NCBI GenBank assembly: GCA_028287785.1
Contig: JAQBOZ010000022.1
Location: 32,382-96,381 of the forward strand
Reading direction: 5' to 3'
Length of the DNA stretch: 64,000 bases
DNA from: Chlorobiota bacterium
Lineage (GTDB): Bacteria; Bacteroidota; Ignavibacteria; OLB7
Shown in pieces: positions 46,102 through 55,585 of the stretch. The notes beneath the pieces were generated by a model that had not been told where the DNA came from, searched no databases, and was given only the letters and a program-made list of their open reading frames with translations. The position numbers were made by a program, and so were the translations under genes. The number at the start of each line of letters is the position of its first letter. Positions within the stretch are counted from its first letter, which is position 1.

Positions 46102-47541
46102 TCATCGGATTGCCAGCGTGATCGTCACCTCGGTGCCATCCTTCGGCAGAAGATCCTTCCGAACCTCGAACACGGCGATATCCTTCTGATAATCGCGCAA
46201 TGTATAGCGAGCGTTGCTCACGCGACCTCCGGGGCAGCTTTCCAGGCAGACGATGCAGCCGGATTTCCAGACGGGAATGAATTTCTCATGGCCTCCCAGG
46301 CGGAACTCGAAGCCATGCCCCCCCTTGTCCACCAGGATATCCCCGGCGTGCACCGGCGCATGGCCGGCCCACGCAATGCTGACATCGATCAGCGTGCCGG
46401 TCACATGAAGATCGGGATCGGGGTTCCCCTCATCCTTCCGCTTCTCCCAGGAGTCGAGCGTAAGGTTGTTGCCCGCCCTGGCCCCCAGCTTCTCCAGTGC
46501 GCGCTGAATTTCAAGATCGTTGACATCGGCCTGGACAAGCGCCTTGCCGGCCGCGCCCCCTCCCTTCCAGACGATGAAGTGATGATTCTTCGGCCACGTC
46601 CGCCAGGAATTGAACTGACCGGGGTAGATTTTCCCGGTAAATGTGACCGATTTCTGGGCCGCGTGAACCACAAGCTCTCCTTTCTGATCCTGTCCCGTGC
46701 AGGCGGTTACCAGGCCAAGCGCCGCCAGCACGAGCAGCATGCATGCGATGGCCTTCCGCCAGCCGCGCGATATCGGCAGCAACTGCTGCCCGAAAAAATT
46801 CCGCGGGAACGTCTCGATCCCCTCGAACCCAAGCGACTCCGGGGTCTGCGGCTCATCCTTCGCCGGATAATACGCCGTGCCGAACAACCAGTCCCACACG
46901 CTCAACCCGATGCCGAAGTTCCTGTTGTGCGATGCCGGCCCATCCTTGTCGTGGTGCCAGATGTGCATGCGCGGAGAGTTGAAAATATACCGAAGAGGCC
47001 CCATATCGGCGTTCACGTTGGAATGATTGAAATGGCCGATAACGGTCCCGGCAATCCCCAGATAGAACGAGACGATCGGATCGGCTCCAAGCAGGAGCCG
47101 CGGCGCGAAGAGCACAAGCTGGTACAGCACCGTCTCCCCCCAGTGATAGCGCATATTGCCGATCCAGTCCATCGTCACAATCGAGTGATGCACCTTATGC
47201 AGCTCCCAGAGAAACGGCACGCGATGCAGCAGGTTGTGCGTGCACCACATCATGAAGTCGAGAATCACAAAGAGAATCGCGCACTGAAGCCAGATCGGCA
47301 GCCCGGTCAGCAGATGGGAATCGAGAAGATTCCCCAGCCCGACCGAGCCCATCCACCTCCCGAAGAGGGTGAAAACATATCCGGTCAGCAGCCCGTAACC
47401 GAGAAGATAGAAAAGATAGCCGTTGAAACCCCAATGCATCAGATCGGTGATGATGCGCGCGCGCGCCGGGGATTGCCCGCGCCGCCAGGGACGGATGCGC
47501 TCGATAAGCACAAAAAGCACCGAGATAATCAGAAATTCCAT
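46102..47541 (-). CDS. Sterol desaturase/fatty acid hydroxylase fused to a lipoprotein-like YdjY-type domain
   Basis: A 479-residue protein. Residues 1-250 are an integral membrane hydroxylase with the eight-histidine di-iron motifs HNLLH (102-106), HKVHH (115-119), HFNHS (170-174) and HIWHH (193-197). A further hydrophobic segment (about 264-280, ACMLLVLAALGLVTAC) ends in LVTAC, which looks like a lipobox with Cys281. It introduces a C-terminal domain with VTFTGKIYPGQFN, KALVQADVNDLEIQRAL and HVTGTLIDVSIAWAGHAP, resembling YdjY-type domains. A CIVCLESCPGG cysteine cluster follows near residue 435-445. The lipid substrate of the hydroxylase is unknown. The start at 47541 has few upstream constraints. 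Confidence 0.85.
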   Translation of the reverse strand: MEFLIISVLFVLIERIRPWRRGQSPARARIITDLMHWGFNGYLFYLLGYGLLTGYVFTLFGRWMGSVGLGNLLDSHLLTGLPIWLQCAILFVILDFMMWCTHNLLHRVPFLWELHKVHHSIVTMDWIGNMRYHWGETVLYQLVLFAPRLLLGADPIVSFYLGIAGTVIGHFNHSNVNADMGPLRYIFNSPRMHIWHHDKDGPASHNRNFGIGLSVWDWLFGTAYYPAKDEPQTPESLGFEGIETFPRNFFGQQLLPISRGWRKAIACMLLVLAALGLVTACTGQDQKGELVVHAAQKSVTFTGKIYPGQFNSWRTWPKNHHFIVWKGGGAAGKALVQADVNDLEIQRALEKLGARAGNNLTLDSWEKRKDEGNPDPDLHVTGTLIDVSIAWAGHAPVHAGDILVDKGGHGFEFRLGGHEKFIPVWKSGCIVCLESCPGGRVSNARYTLRDYQKDIAVFEVRKDLLPKDGTEVTITLAIR

Positions 47542-47749
47542 GCGGCCTGCACCGTGGGACTGTTGATGATCCGTTGGAGATTGAATGAATTGCCGGCGGA
47601 AGCAGCCGGATATAATGATGACGGCGAACGCGGCTGCTTATGGGAATCCAACGCACATCACTCTATCCCGCGTCCGTTCCCGCTGGTACGATGATTGCGC
47701 CGATACCGACGACAGAGCCCTATCCGTTTCCGCAACCGGGATTATTCTC

Positions 47750-49207
47750 ATGCCGCTCGACACATACAAACGAAAGCGTGATTTCAACATCACATCGGAG
47801 CCGAAGCCCGCCGCCGGGACATCACACCGCACGCCGATCTTCGTGATCCAGGAACATCACGCCACCCGGCTTCACTATGACTTCCGGCTGGAGGCCGAGG
47901 GCGTGCTGAAAAGCTGGGCCGTAACGAAGGAGCCGACGCTCGATCCCGCCGTAAAGCGGCTGGCGGTTGAAGTGGAGGATCACCCGCTCAAATATGCGAA
48001 GTTCCGGGGAGATATCCCGGAAGGCCAGTACGGCGCCGGGCATGTGGAAATATGGGACAACGGCACATATGAACATCTGCCGGGTGATAAGGACGCCGGG
48101 TCGATTGCCGATGGCATCGATGCGGGGAAAATCGAGTTCGTGCTGCATGGCGAAAAGCTGCGCGGAGCATTTGCGCTGGTCAGGATGAAGAACGATGGCG
48201 GAAAAAACTGGCTGCTGATCAAAAAGAAGGACGACCATGCGCGACCCGGCGCGGCGACGGATGAGAAGCAAAAGCCCTCCACGGAGTCACGAAAAGGGAA
48301 ACCATCGGCAAAACGCGCCCGTGCCGAAGGAAGAACATCCGGCGAGCGTCCCGAGGGGATCGAATTCTCCCACGAGGAGAAGGTGATGTTCCCGGACACA
48401 GGATATACCAAGGGGGATGTGCTGGCATTCTACGACGCGATCGCCGACCATCTCCTCCCCCATCTCCGCAACCGGCCGGTCACCTTGGAACGTCTCCCCG
48501 ACGGCCTTTCCGGCCCCGACGCGCCTCACTTCTGGCAGAAAAACACCCCCGATTATTATCCGGGCTGGATTCCCCGCGTCGAGCTGGAAAGCGAGCGGGG
48601 CGAACCGGTGAACTACGTGCTGGTGAACGATCGGCAGACGCTTCTCTATCTCGTCAACCAGGGGACGATCACGTTCCATCCGTGGCTCTCCCGGATCGAT
48701 AACCTGGACCGGCCGGATTATGTCCTGTTCGATCTGGACCCAGGCCACTCCACATTCGCAGCGGCGATGACCGTGGCAAAAGCTCTCCACACCATGCTCG
48801 ACCGCGAGGAAGTCGCCAATGTCGTAAAGACATCCGGCAAAAGCGGGCTCCATGTGCTGGCGCCCTGGACCGGAGCCGGAGGATATGATGAAGCGCGGGC
48901 GTGGGCGCTGGAGATCGCCGGCCGGGTGGTGGAGGATATCCCCGATATCGTCACGACCGAACGGAGCAAAAGCGAGCGACACGGAAAGCTCTACCTCGAT
49001 GTCATGCAGAACGCGCGCGGGCATCACGCGGTTCCCCCGTATGTGGTGCGCGCCGTTGGGGCCGCCACGGTTTCCACGCCGATCCGGTGGAATGAGCTGA
49101 CATCCACGCTGACGCCGGGGAAATTCGATATCACATCGATCATCAAACGGCTCGGCAGGCTGAAGAACGATCCCATGGCCCCGATGATTTCGGCAGTCAA
49201 CCCCTGA
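47750..49207 (+). CDS. ligD: LigD-like protein: 3'-phosphoesterase plus polymerase/primase domain, no ligase domain
   Basis: A 485-residue protein. Residues about 25-165 are the LigD 3'-phosphoesterase domain (FVIQEHHATRLHYDFRLE, SWAVTKEPTLDP, GDIPEGQYGAGHVEIWD). A basic Lys/Arg/Ser-rich linker (about 165-205) leads to the AEP-type polymerase domain (about 205-480, PVTLERLPDG, FWQKNTPDYYPGW, catalytic FDLDPG at 327-332, TSGKSGLHV). The ATP-dependent ligase domain of full LigD is absent. NHEJ polymerase/phosphoesterase functions are known for the family. No Ku gene is visible in the window. ATG 47750 follows GGGA. A minus-strand ATP-dependent DNA ligase lies nearby at 50381. Confidence 0.93.
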   Translation: MPLDTYKRKRDFNITSEPKPAAGTSHRTPIFVIQEHHATRLHYDFRLEAEGVLKSWAVTKEPTLDPAVKRLAVEVEDHPLKYAKFRGDIPEGQYGAGHVEIWDNGTYEHLPGDKDAGSIADGIDAGKIEFVLHGEKLRGAFALVRMKNDGGKNWLLIKKKDDHARPGAATDEKQKPSTESRKGKPSAKRARAEGRTSGERPEGIEFSHEEKVMFPDTGYTKGDVLAFYDAIADHLLPHLRNRPVTLERLPDGLSGPDAPHFWQKNTPDYYPGWIPRVELESERGEPVNYVLVNDRQTLLYLVNQGTITFHPWLSRIDNLDRPDYVLFDLDPGHSTFAAAMTVAKALHTMLDREEVANVVKTSGKSGLHVLAPWTGAGGYDEARAWALEIAGRVVEDIPDIVTTERSKSERHGKLYLDVMQNARGHHAVPPYVVRAVGAATVSTPIRWNELTSTLTPGKFDITSIIKRLGRLKNDPMAPMISAVNP

Positions 49208-49255
49208 TTATTCCGGGCTGCCGCGAAATGCGGGGCTTTGTGAGCTGTCGGGCAT

Positions 49256-49296
49256 AAAAAAAACTATTCCCGTATCGGAGCCGATATCGGGAATAG
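49256..49296 (-). terminator. Rho-independent terminator
   Basis: Stem arms CTATTCCCG/CGGGAATAG (49264-49272, 49288-49296) with inner pairing. It is followed on the minus strand by a run of eight T. It terminates transcripts coming from the small genes to the right and may also stop ligD transcripts from the other side. Confidence 0.85.
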
Positions 49297-49425
49297 ATTC
49301 TTCTATCTATATGCAGGTAATAACGCGATTCGAGCGTCTCGATTCCGAGATCCGAAGCCACGTTTTACTCGTTACAGAGAATCAAATTGCTTAACCAATC
49401 GATGTATTTATTATATCTGCTTGTT

Positions 49426-49629
49426 TTATTTCGATATCGAGCGATAGTGTCCCTCGACTTCCGTGCCGTTCGATTTCCTATATCCCCCGACCCAGACTTT
49501 CTCTCTCGATCCAGGCTCCGGCCGCGCGTCACTATCCGACGCCGAATACTTGTTCGAGCGTGGTCGGGATTTGCCTGATGTGTGAACGCTCGCCCTCTCA
49601 AGCTTCCATCCTCTTCCTTTTGCATTCAT
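49426..49629 (-). CDS. Small basic protein with a GYRKSNGTEVEGHYRS tail
   Basis: A 67-residue protein from ATG 49629, preceded by GGAG and TGGAA. It is rich in Arg/Lys/Ser. Its C-terminus, VWVGGYRKSNGTEVEGHYRS, resembles the GY-R-(D/N)GT-V-xx-HYRS motif of small bacterial proteins often annotated as hypothetical. An earlier ATG at 49671 is possible. Function unknown. A terminator lies about 130 bases downstream. Confidence 0.6.
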   Translation of the reverse strand: MNAKGRGWKLERASVHTSGKSRPRSNKYSASDSDARPEPGSREKVWVGGYRKSNGTEVEGHYRSISK

Positions 49630-49812
49630 CGTTCCAGTCTCCAGATATTTGATATTGCTCGGGATTATCATCCCCTGTAATTATTATTTATACAACAGGG
49701 ATGCCAGATATCTGAAGTCGAAACGGGTCGATTCTGCCGGCGTTATTATTTATTCTGCACATGAACATTACAATTCGAATGTCACATCATCACGACGCCC
49801 TGACCACTGACT

Positions 49813-49851
49813 TGAAAAATCCGGATGACGGCGTTCCATTCCATCATCCGG
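49813..49851 (-). terminator. Terminator of the Gly-rich protein gene
   Basis: Arms TCCGGATGA (49820-49828) and TCATCCGGA (49843-49851) form a 9-bp stem. On the minus strand it is followed by ATTTTTC. It lies 26 bases after the stop of the Gly/Ser-rich gene. Confidence 0.75.
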
Positions 49852-49876
49852 ACTTTCATCATATCTGTCAGCCAAC

Positions 49877-50257
49877 TTACAGGCTTGTCTTCCCCTGTCC
49901 GCCCCGCGATTCAGGACGCCCGCCACGGGATTCATCGCTCGATTCCGAGCCGCCACGGCCACGCGTAACCTGGCTGCTCTCCGGCCCCTGGCTCGTCCTG
50001 CGTCCCTGGGTTCCCCCCTGCGAGCCACGGCCGCCGGTCCCCTTGCTGTTCATTCCCGCGCCTTCCGATCCATATCCCCCCTGGGCTCCCGTGCCCCCCA
50101 GATCTGCACGATCCGATCCGCTCGATCCCTTGCCGGTGCCCTGGGAGGTCATTGAACCCTCCCCCTGTGCATGCTCGTTCCCACCACGCGATCCGTGGCT
50201 GCGGTCGGTCCCGTTATCGTTCTTCGAGGTTCCATGATTGCTCTTGTTGTTCGGCAT
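49877..50257 (-). CDS. Low-complexity Gly/Ser-rich hydrophilic protein, stress-type
   Basis: A 126-residue, highly hydrophilic and probably disordered protein beginning MPNNKSNHGTSKNDNGTDRS. It is dominated by Gly, Ser, Arg, Gln and Glu (GGRGSQGGTQGRRTSQGPES, GGRPESRGGQGKTSL). It resembles desiccation or stress hydrophilins in composition, but no KGG or LEA motif is clear. ATG 50257 has a good GGAGA site at eight bases. A longer TTG-initiated frame to 50332 is less likely. It lies between LigD and the ATP-dependent ligase. Confidence 0.65.
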   Translation of the reverse strand: MPNNKSNHGTSKNDNGTDRSHGSRGGNEHAQGEGSMTSQGTGKGSSGSDRADLGGTGAQGGYGSEGAGMNSKGTGGRGSQGGTQGRRTSQGPESSQVTRGRGGSESSDESRGGRPESRGGQGKTSL

Positions 50258-50380
50258 GACAATCTCTCCAATCAGGTATATCGGCGGCGACCCCATCATC
50301 CACGGTGCTTCCGCGTCGGCCGCCACCGTCAATGAACGATCATCGACTCAACTTTCATACCGACCGGAATAGTCTGAAGG

Positions 50381-52009
50381 CTAATGGTAGCTGCCATACA
50401 GCCTTACAAGACGTTCTACGGTATCCGCCTCCCTGATGCTCTTGTCGATCCGCTCACGTTTGAAGCGTGGGATGCGCAGCGCATACCCGGACGTGTAGGC
50501 ATTGGTCTTCTGTATCCCCTGAAAATCGACCTCGATCACGATCGATGGCTCGATCGCCACGTCGCGGCCGCGAGCGGTGACGATAAGCGGCTCCAGCGTT
50601 GCCGTCAACCGGCGCAGGCTTTCCTCGGAAAATCCGGTCCCCACCTTCCCCACCGTCCTGAACTCCTCTCCGTCGCGCACGGCCACAACCAGGCTCGACA
50701 GCATTCCGCGCCGCCGTCCCGATCCCCAGATTCCCCCCACAACGACCACATCCAGAGTTTCGAATGCGGGCTTGATCTTCATCCAGTATTCCGTCCGCTT
50801 TCCGGGGAGATAGATCGCGTCGGGATCCTTCGCCACCAGCCCCTCCTGTCCTTCTCCGATCGCTCGCGCGAAGAACTCCCGTTCCTCCTCCCGGCGGTCG
50901 GATATCCGCGCCTCGGTCAGCCCCAGCCGTTTCGATATGCGGACCAGCTTCGACAGCCGCCCACGCCGTTCGCTCTGCGGCACATCCATCATATCCCTGC
51001 CGGCATCGTAGAGAATGTCGAAGAGATACAGGATAAACGGCATCTCCCGCGCGGCAACGTCGATATCGTATTTGCGGCCGAGCCGGGTAAGCACGGCCTG
51101 GAACGGCTGTTTCTGCGTAAGCGTCGCGTCGAACGGAACAGCCTCCCCTTCGATGATCGCGCTTCCCCCTTTCCATCCCTTCCGCAACGCGGCCACCACG
51201 TCCGGCAGACTGTCGGTTACATCGTTCAGGCGACGGGAATAGAGCTTGATCGGCACCGGATCACCTTCGCCGATATGGATCTGGAGACGGGCACCGTCGT
51301 ACTTCACCTCGAAGAGGATTTGCTTCCCCGCCAGCTTCGCGAAGATCTCAGCGGGATCATCGATCTTCTGGGCATTCATAAACTGATAGGGACGAAAGAG
51401 CGTCAGCCCCGTCCGCGCCAGATTCCCCTTCTTCGCCTGCGTTGCAACCAGACCGATGCTGTTGCTCAACGCATACAGGCGCTGCAACTGGTTGGCATCG
51501 GCGTTGAAGGCCCTTGCGATCGACCGCGTCAGCGTCCCGAAACCTACGCCGATCCGCATCTGGTTGAGCAGCATCCGGGTGAAATAGCGCGCGCCGTTCG
51601 GCGTGGTGTGGGAAAAAATATGGGCGATCAGCTTTTCACGAGGTTCGTCCCGCTCAACCACCCTGTTGATCCTCCGCCAGAGATTCGCGACCGTCAGCGT
51701 ATCATCGCCTCCGCCGGCATAACGCGCCGCAAGCGCGCTGATATCCCCCGACTCCCGGACCTCGTCGTCGATGGCGCTCCGCTCCTTCCCGGCGAGGCGC
51801 GCCATCGCATCGAGAATGGTGCCGGGACCGATGCCGAGCGTATTGCTCAACGCCGGGTCAACGATTTCCCCGGCGGTGAAATGGGCGATGGCCGCAAGCG
51901 ATCGTGTGTCGGAGCCACGCATGAGATCGGCCATGATGCGCACCCTCTGCGGATCACTCTTCGCCTTTGCGATCACATCATACGTTTCGGCCAGTTCTGA
52001 AAGCTTCAT
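50381..52009 (-). CDS. ATP-dependent DNA ligase
   Basis: A 542-residue archaeal/eukaryotic-type ATP-dependent DNA ligase. It has an N-terminal DNA-binding domain (about 1-210, GIGPGTILDAMARL, MLLNQMRIGVGFGTL), the catalytic motif I KYDGARLQIH (nucleophile Lys236), motif III-like FILYLFDILYDAGRD, EGLVAKDPDAIYLPGKRTEYWMK (motifs IV-V) and an OB-fold end. It seals nicks and could supply the ligase activity missing from the neighbouring LigD-like protein. ATG 52009 follows AGGGA with seven bases. The longer frame to 52162 lacks family similarity. Confidence 0.95.
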   Translation of the reverse strand: MKLSELAETYDVIAKAKSDPQRVRIMADLMRGSDTRSLAAIAHFTAGEIVDPALSNTLGIGPGTILDAMARLAGKERSAIDDEVRESGDISALAARYAGGGDDTLTVANLWRRINRVVERDEPREKLIAHIFSHTTPNGARYFTRMLLNQMRIGVGFGTLTRSIARAFNADANQLQRLYALSNSIGLVATQAKKGNLARTGLTLFRPYQFMNAQKIDDPAEIFAKLAGKQILFEVKYDGARLQIHIGEGDPVPIKLYSRRLNDVTDSLPDVVAALRKGWKGGSAIIEGEAVPFDATLTQKQPFQAVLTRLGRKYDIDVAAREMPFILYLFDILYDAGRDMMDVPQSERRGRLSKLVRISKRLGLTEARISDRREEEREFFARAIGEGQEGLVAKDPDAIYLPGKRTEYWMKIKPAFETLDVVVVGGIWGSGRRRGMLSSLVVAVRDGEEFRTVGKVGTGFSEESLRRLTATLEPLIVTARGRDVAIEPSIVIEVDFQGIQKTNAYTSGYALRIPRFKRERIDKSIREADTVERLVRLYGSYH

Positions 52010-52140
52010 ATCATCCCTGATTGATTCCATGCTTTTATTCGGTGTGATACAAATAATGGTCCGGCCCGGCGCCGACAAGGGATGGATAATTATTCGCGGT
52101 GAAAAATGTGAATCGGGATGATCCGCGCGATACGTTATCA

Positions 52141-52173
52141 CGAGGCCGGACGTGATCGACACGCCCGGCCTCG
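52141..52173. terminator. Possible hairpin terminator after manganese catalase
   Basis: Arms CGAGGCCGG (52141-52149) and CCGGCCTCG (52165-52173) form a perfect 9-bp stem 23 bases beyond the catalase stop. No T-run follows on either strand, so termination is uncertain. Confidence 0.4.
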
Positions 52174-52195
52174 AATATTCATTCCGAACAACACA

Positions 52196-53165
52196 TCAAT
52201 GATCTATCTGTACCGGGCTCATGGGAGTCTGCTGCGGGTAGGAGCTCCACTGGCTCTCCCCCTCGGGGGTTTCCCGCTTGATATGGCTGCTCTTGATCCG
52301 GGCCAGTTCCCGTTGAATATCCGCGGCATCCTCCAGTGTCTGGCTCGATCCCTGAATCGGCTGATCGATCTGGCCGCGCGTCTCCACCACCTGCTCGATC
52401 GGCTTATCGATATAAACCCAGTTTTCACCATCTTTCCACGGCCCCTGTCCCTCATTCCACGGACCGCGCACTGTTGGCCCGTCAGACATATTGAAATAGG
52501 TGTGGGTGTAGCGCGGATCTCCCTGAAGAACTCCCGGCGGGAAGTTAGGCTGGACGGTTTCCAGCGCAGCCGTGAACATCTGGAAGTGAGCGATTTCCCG
52601 CGTCATCAGAAACCGCAGAGTCTCCTTGACATAAGGATCGTCGGTAAATTGCAGCAGATATTCGTACACGATTTTCGCGCGCGATTCCGCGCCGATGTTC
52701 GAGCGGAGATCAACGGACAGATCGCCGTTGGCGTTGACATAAGTGCCCGTCCAGGGAATTCCGGCGCTATCGGTAACAACCGGACCGCCACCGGAAAGAA
52801 TCAGGAAATGCGGGTTCATCATTGCCTGATGGATATATTCCTCCTTCGAGGCCTGGCCGTTCAGCAGCCCATCCAGCCCGGACGCCCCGGCGGCATCCTT
52901 CAGCTCCCCATTGACACCATTGAGAAGCATGGTGATCGTTGCACCAACTATTTCAAGGTGGCTGAACTCCTCGGTAGCGATATCCATCAACAGATCATAT
53001 TTATCCGGCTGCGTCCGCCGCACCGAAAATGCCTGTACAAAATACTGCATTGCGGCCTTCAGCTCGCCGTTCCCCCCACCGAATTGTTCCAGCAACAGCC
53101 GGGCAAATGTCGGGTCGGGCCCTGAAACGCGCGTTAAATTGCAGTTCCTTCACATGGTAGAACAT
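52196..53165 (-). pseudogene. Manganese catalase with a 2-base frameshift near the N-terminus
   Basis: From 53095 the frame encodes a typical di-manganese catalase (EQFGGGNGELKAAMQY, DIATEEFSHLEIVG, LTREIAHFQMF-type helix as MTREIAHFQMF). It lacks the usual N-terminal helix. That helix is present upstream in another frame: ATG 53165 reads MFYHVKELQFNAR, preceded by an excellent GGAGG ribosome-binding site. Joining the frames needs two bases in the GCGCG stretch at 53127-53134 (NARVSGPDPTFARLLLEQF). The gene is therefore a single small indel away from intact. It may be inactive in this strain or the indel may be a sequencing or assembly error. Confidence 0.88.
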
Positions 53166-53744
53166 GGTTCGCTCCTCCGCGAGATTGGATCATTGGAAAT
53201 ATCGATGAAATGGATATGCCGTATTGCGGGATCGGGCATATGCCGATGGTAGACGGAATAAACGGAACGCTTTCCGTGCAGATTGCGATAGGTGAGCCTA
53301 CCATATTACATGCCATGAAATGAAGGAACAGCAGTGGTTAACGTAGCGATAGCGTAACGCCAGTATGCCATCGCGAGGCGGGGAAACCGATCTGAGATGG
53401 CCTTTGCCACCCCCCTCCCACGCTTCCGGTCCTCAGGAGATAAAGAGGAAGCCATCGACCATATCTTCCTGAACGATGGTGTATTCACCCGCTGCCGGAT
53501 AATCGGAAGATTGTTTACGGGAGGTGGGAATGATGATGGAACTATCGCGGGGATAGATGGCGGGAATGTATTCCCATTATGAAATAGCTCATCAACTGTT
53601 GAATGAGAATCCGGCTTGCGTTGTGTGGATATCTGTTCACAAGCTCATCAATGGGATGGCGGTCCAAACGATGAGCCCAGTGGATAAGTATGATATCGCC
53701 GGAACGTTCCGCCAATCGGCATCAACGCCGGGCCTTCCACTCTT
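53166..53744. other. Intergenic region upstream of manganese catalase
   Basis: No convincing gene was found. Short frames are present but lack family-like sequence. The stretch should contain the catalase promoter. A partly palindromic GTTAACGtagcgatAGCGTAAC element lies near 53338-53358. Confidence 0.4.
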
Positions 53745-54860
53745 TCAGCCGAGCGCCCTGCCGAGATCGGCGATAAGATCATCGGGATGTTCCAGGCCGA
53801 TTGAAAGCCTGAGAAGATTGTTCGGCGTGGAACTGCCGGGTCCCTCGATCGAGGCGCGATGCTCGATCAGGCTATGAACGCCCCCAAGGCTGGTCGCCCT
53901 TGTGAACAAGGTTGTCCGGGCGGCGACCTCCACCGCTCTGGCCGCTCCGCCGGTTGTCTGAAACGAGACCATCCCTCCGAACATTTTCATCTGCCGCGCC
54001 GCGATCTCATGCCCGGGATGATCCCGCAGTCCGGGATAATGGACCCGTTCGACATCGGCATGCCGTGTAAGAAAATCCGCGACCGCGGCTGCATTCTCCG
54101 AGTGCCCCCGCATGCGATACGGCAGCGTCCTGATTCCCCGAAGCGCCAGCCAGCAATCGAACGGCGACGGCACCGCGCCTCCGCGAATCTGCGTCCGCCG
54201 GATCGCGTCGAACATATCCCCCCTCTCACGCGCCACCACAATTCCCCCAACAACATCACTGTGGCCGCCGAGATATTTCGTTGTGGCGTGCATAACCAGA
54301 TCGGCCCCCAGCTCCAGCGGGCGTTGAAGAATCGGGGTGGCGAACGTGTTATCGCAGGCGCAGATGGCCCCCGCCGCATGCGCGATCGCCGCAACCCCGG
54401 CGATATCGACGATCCTGAGCAGCGGGTTTGTCGGCGTCTCGACCCACACCAGCCGGGTGCCAGGCCTGATGGCGGCCTCCACATCGGCGGGCCGCGTCAT
54501 ATCCACGAAGGTCGCCTCAATTCCCCACGACCCCATGTCGCGCAGCAGAACGCCTGTGAGATAATAGGAATCGATCGGCGCGATAACGTGATCCCCCGGC
54601 GACAGCATTCCGAATATCCCGGCAATTGCCGCCATCCCGGACGCAAATGCAACCGCGGCGGCTCCCCCCTCCAGCGCGCTCAGGCACTCCTCCAGCGCGT
54701 CACGGTTGGGATTTCCATTGCGGGAATACATATATCCATGTGGATAATCCCCGTCAGCATCGCGCTCGAATGTGGTGGAGAGATAAATCGGATCGATGAC
54801 CGATCCCGCGTTTCGATCGGGGCGTTCACCGGCGTGTACGGCAATTGTTTCGATATTCAT
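53745..54860 (-). CDS. Cystathionine gamma-synthase/lyase-type PLP enzyme
   Basis: A 371-residue fold-type I PLP enzyme of the Cys/Met metabolism family. It starts MNIETIAVHAGERPD, carries YSRNGNPNRDALE, FASGMAAIAGIF and ETPTNPLLRIVDI, and has PLP Lys195 in HATTKYLGGHSDVVGG. The C-terminal SLGGVHSLIEHRAS matches the family. It may act as MetB, MetC or a cystathionine/homocysteine lyase, and the sequence alone does not decide which. ATG 54860 is supported by the start of similarity. The frame extending to 54950 is not family-like. Confidence 0.93.
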   Translation of the reverse strand: MNIETIAVHAGERPDRNAGSVIDPIYLSTTFERDADGDYPHGYMYSRNGNPNRDALEECLSALEGGAAAVAFASGMAAIAGIFGMLSPGDHVIAPIDSYYLTGVLLRDMGSWGIEATFVDMTRPADVEAAIRPGTRLVWVETPTNPLLRIVDIAGVAAIAHAAGAICACDNTFATPILQRPLELGADLVMHATTKYLGGHSDVVGGIVVARERGDMFDAIRRTQIRGGAVPSPFDCWLALRGIRTLPYRMRGHSENAAAVADFLTRHADVERVHYPGLRDHPGHEIAARQMKMFGGMVSFQTTGGAARAVEVAARTTLFTRATSLGGVHSLIEHRASIEGPGSSTPNNLLRLSIGLEHPDDLIADLGRALG

Positions 54861-55003
54861 GGCGATGGGTTCTCTGAATGCGGACTGTCTTGCGTGAATG
54901 CCGCGACAACATTGGATGTCGTGATGCCTGAACCGGGCAATACCACGCAATTCCGTGGAAATACCACGGCGGCATCCATCTGATTATCGCGGCGCGTCGT
55001 CCT

Positions 55004-55585
55004 CTATGTTCCCTTCTTCGAGGATTTCCCCCGTCCAGCTTTTCCGCCCCCTCCCTTCATCCCTGCCTCGACAATCGCCCGCGCACGAAACGATGCATGG
55101 CGGCCGATCGGCTTGAAGATTTTCCCTTTAATCTCGTTATAGGAAACGAAGAAATGGACGATCTCATCAATGAGCGCATCGTTCAGATCGCCGATATTCC
55201 TTACATCCTGATGAGTGCGCGATTGCACGGCGACCGCAATCAGCCGGTCATTGCGCACGGTGGTCGCATCCCTCTCAGTCTGCTCCGCCTCGATCACGCC
55301 GATCAGCCGCGCGGCCACCATGCAGCCGGGAAATGCCGGCACGTCCATCAACAGCAGTACGTCAAGGGGATCGCCGTCCTCACCGATCGTCGACGGAATA
55401 AATCCGAAATCGAACGGGAATACGGCTCCGACGGGAAGCACGCCTCCCAGCTCGAACAGGTGAAGATCGGCGTTATAGGTATACTTGTTTCTGCTCCCCT
55501 GCGGCGTCTCGACAATGACCCTGAAGTCACCTGACTCGGGATCCACCGCGTCCAGTTTTTCCAATCCGGTCGGTTGCTTGCTCAT
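55004..55585 (-). CDS. ppa: Inorganic pyrophosphatase, family I
   Basis: A 193-residue soluble pyrophosphatase hydrolysing PPi to phosphate. Conserved metal-binding motif EDGDPLDVLLLMD (Asp70, Asp72, Asp75) and KYTYN, FDFGFIPST and FKPIGRH segments are present. A short Gly/Lys-rich tail (KGGGGKAGRGKSSKKG) is atypical. It overlaps the methyltransferase gene by four bases, so the two are probably co-transcribed and translationally coupled. Confidence 0.95.
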   Translation of the reverse strand: MSKQPTGLEKLDAVDPESGDFRVIVETPQGSRNKYTYNADLHLFELGGVLPVGAVFPFDFGFIPSTIGEDGDPLDVLLLMDVPAFPGCMVAARLIGVIEAEQTERDATTVRNDRLIAVAVQSRTHQDVRNIGDLNDALIDEIVHFFVSYNEIKGKIFKPIGRHASFRARAIVEAGMKGGGGKAGRGKSSKKGT

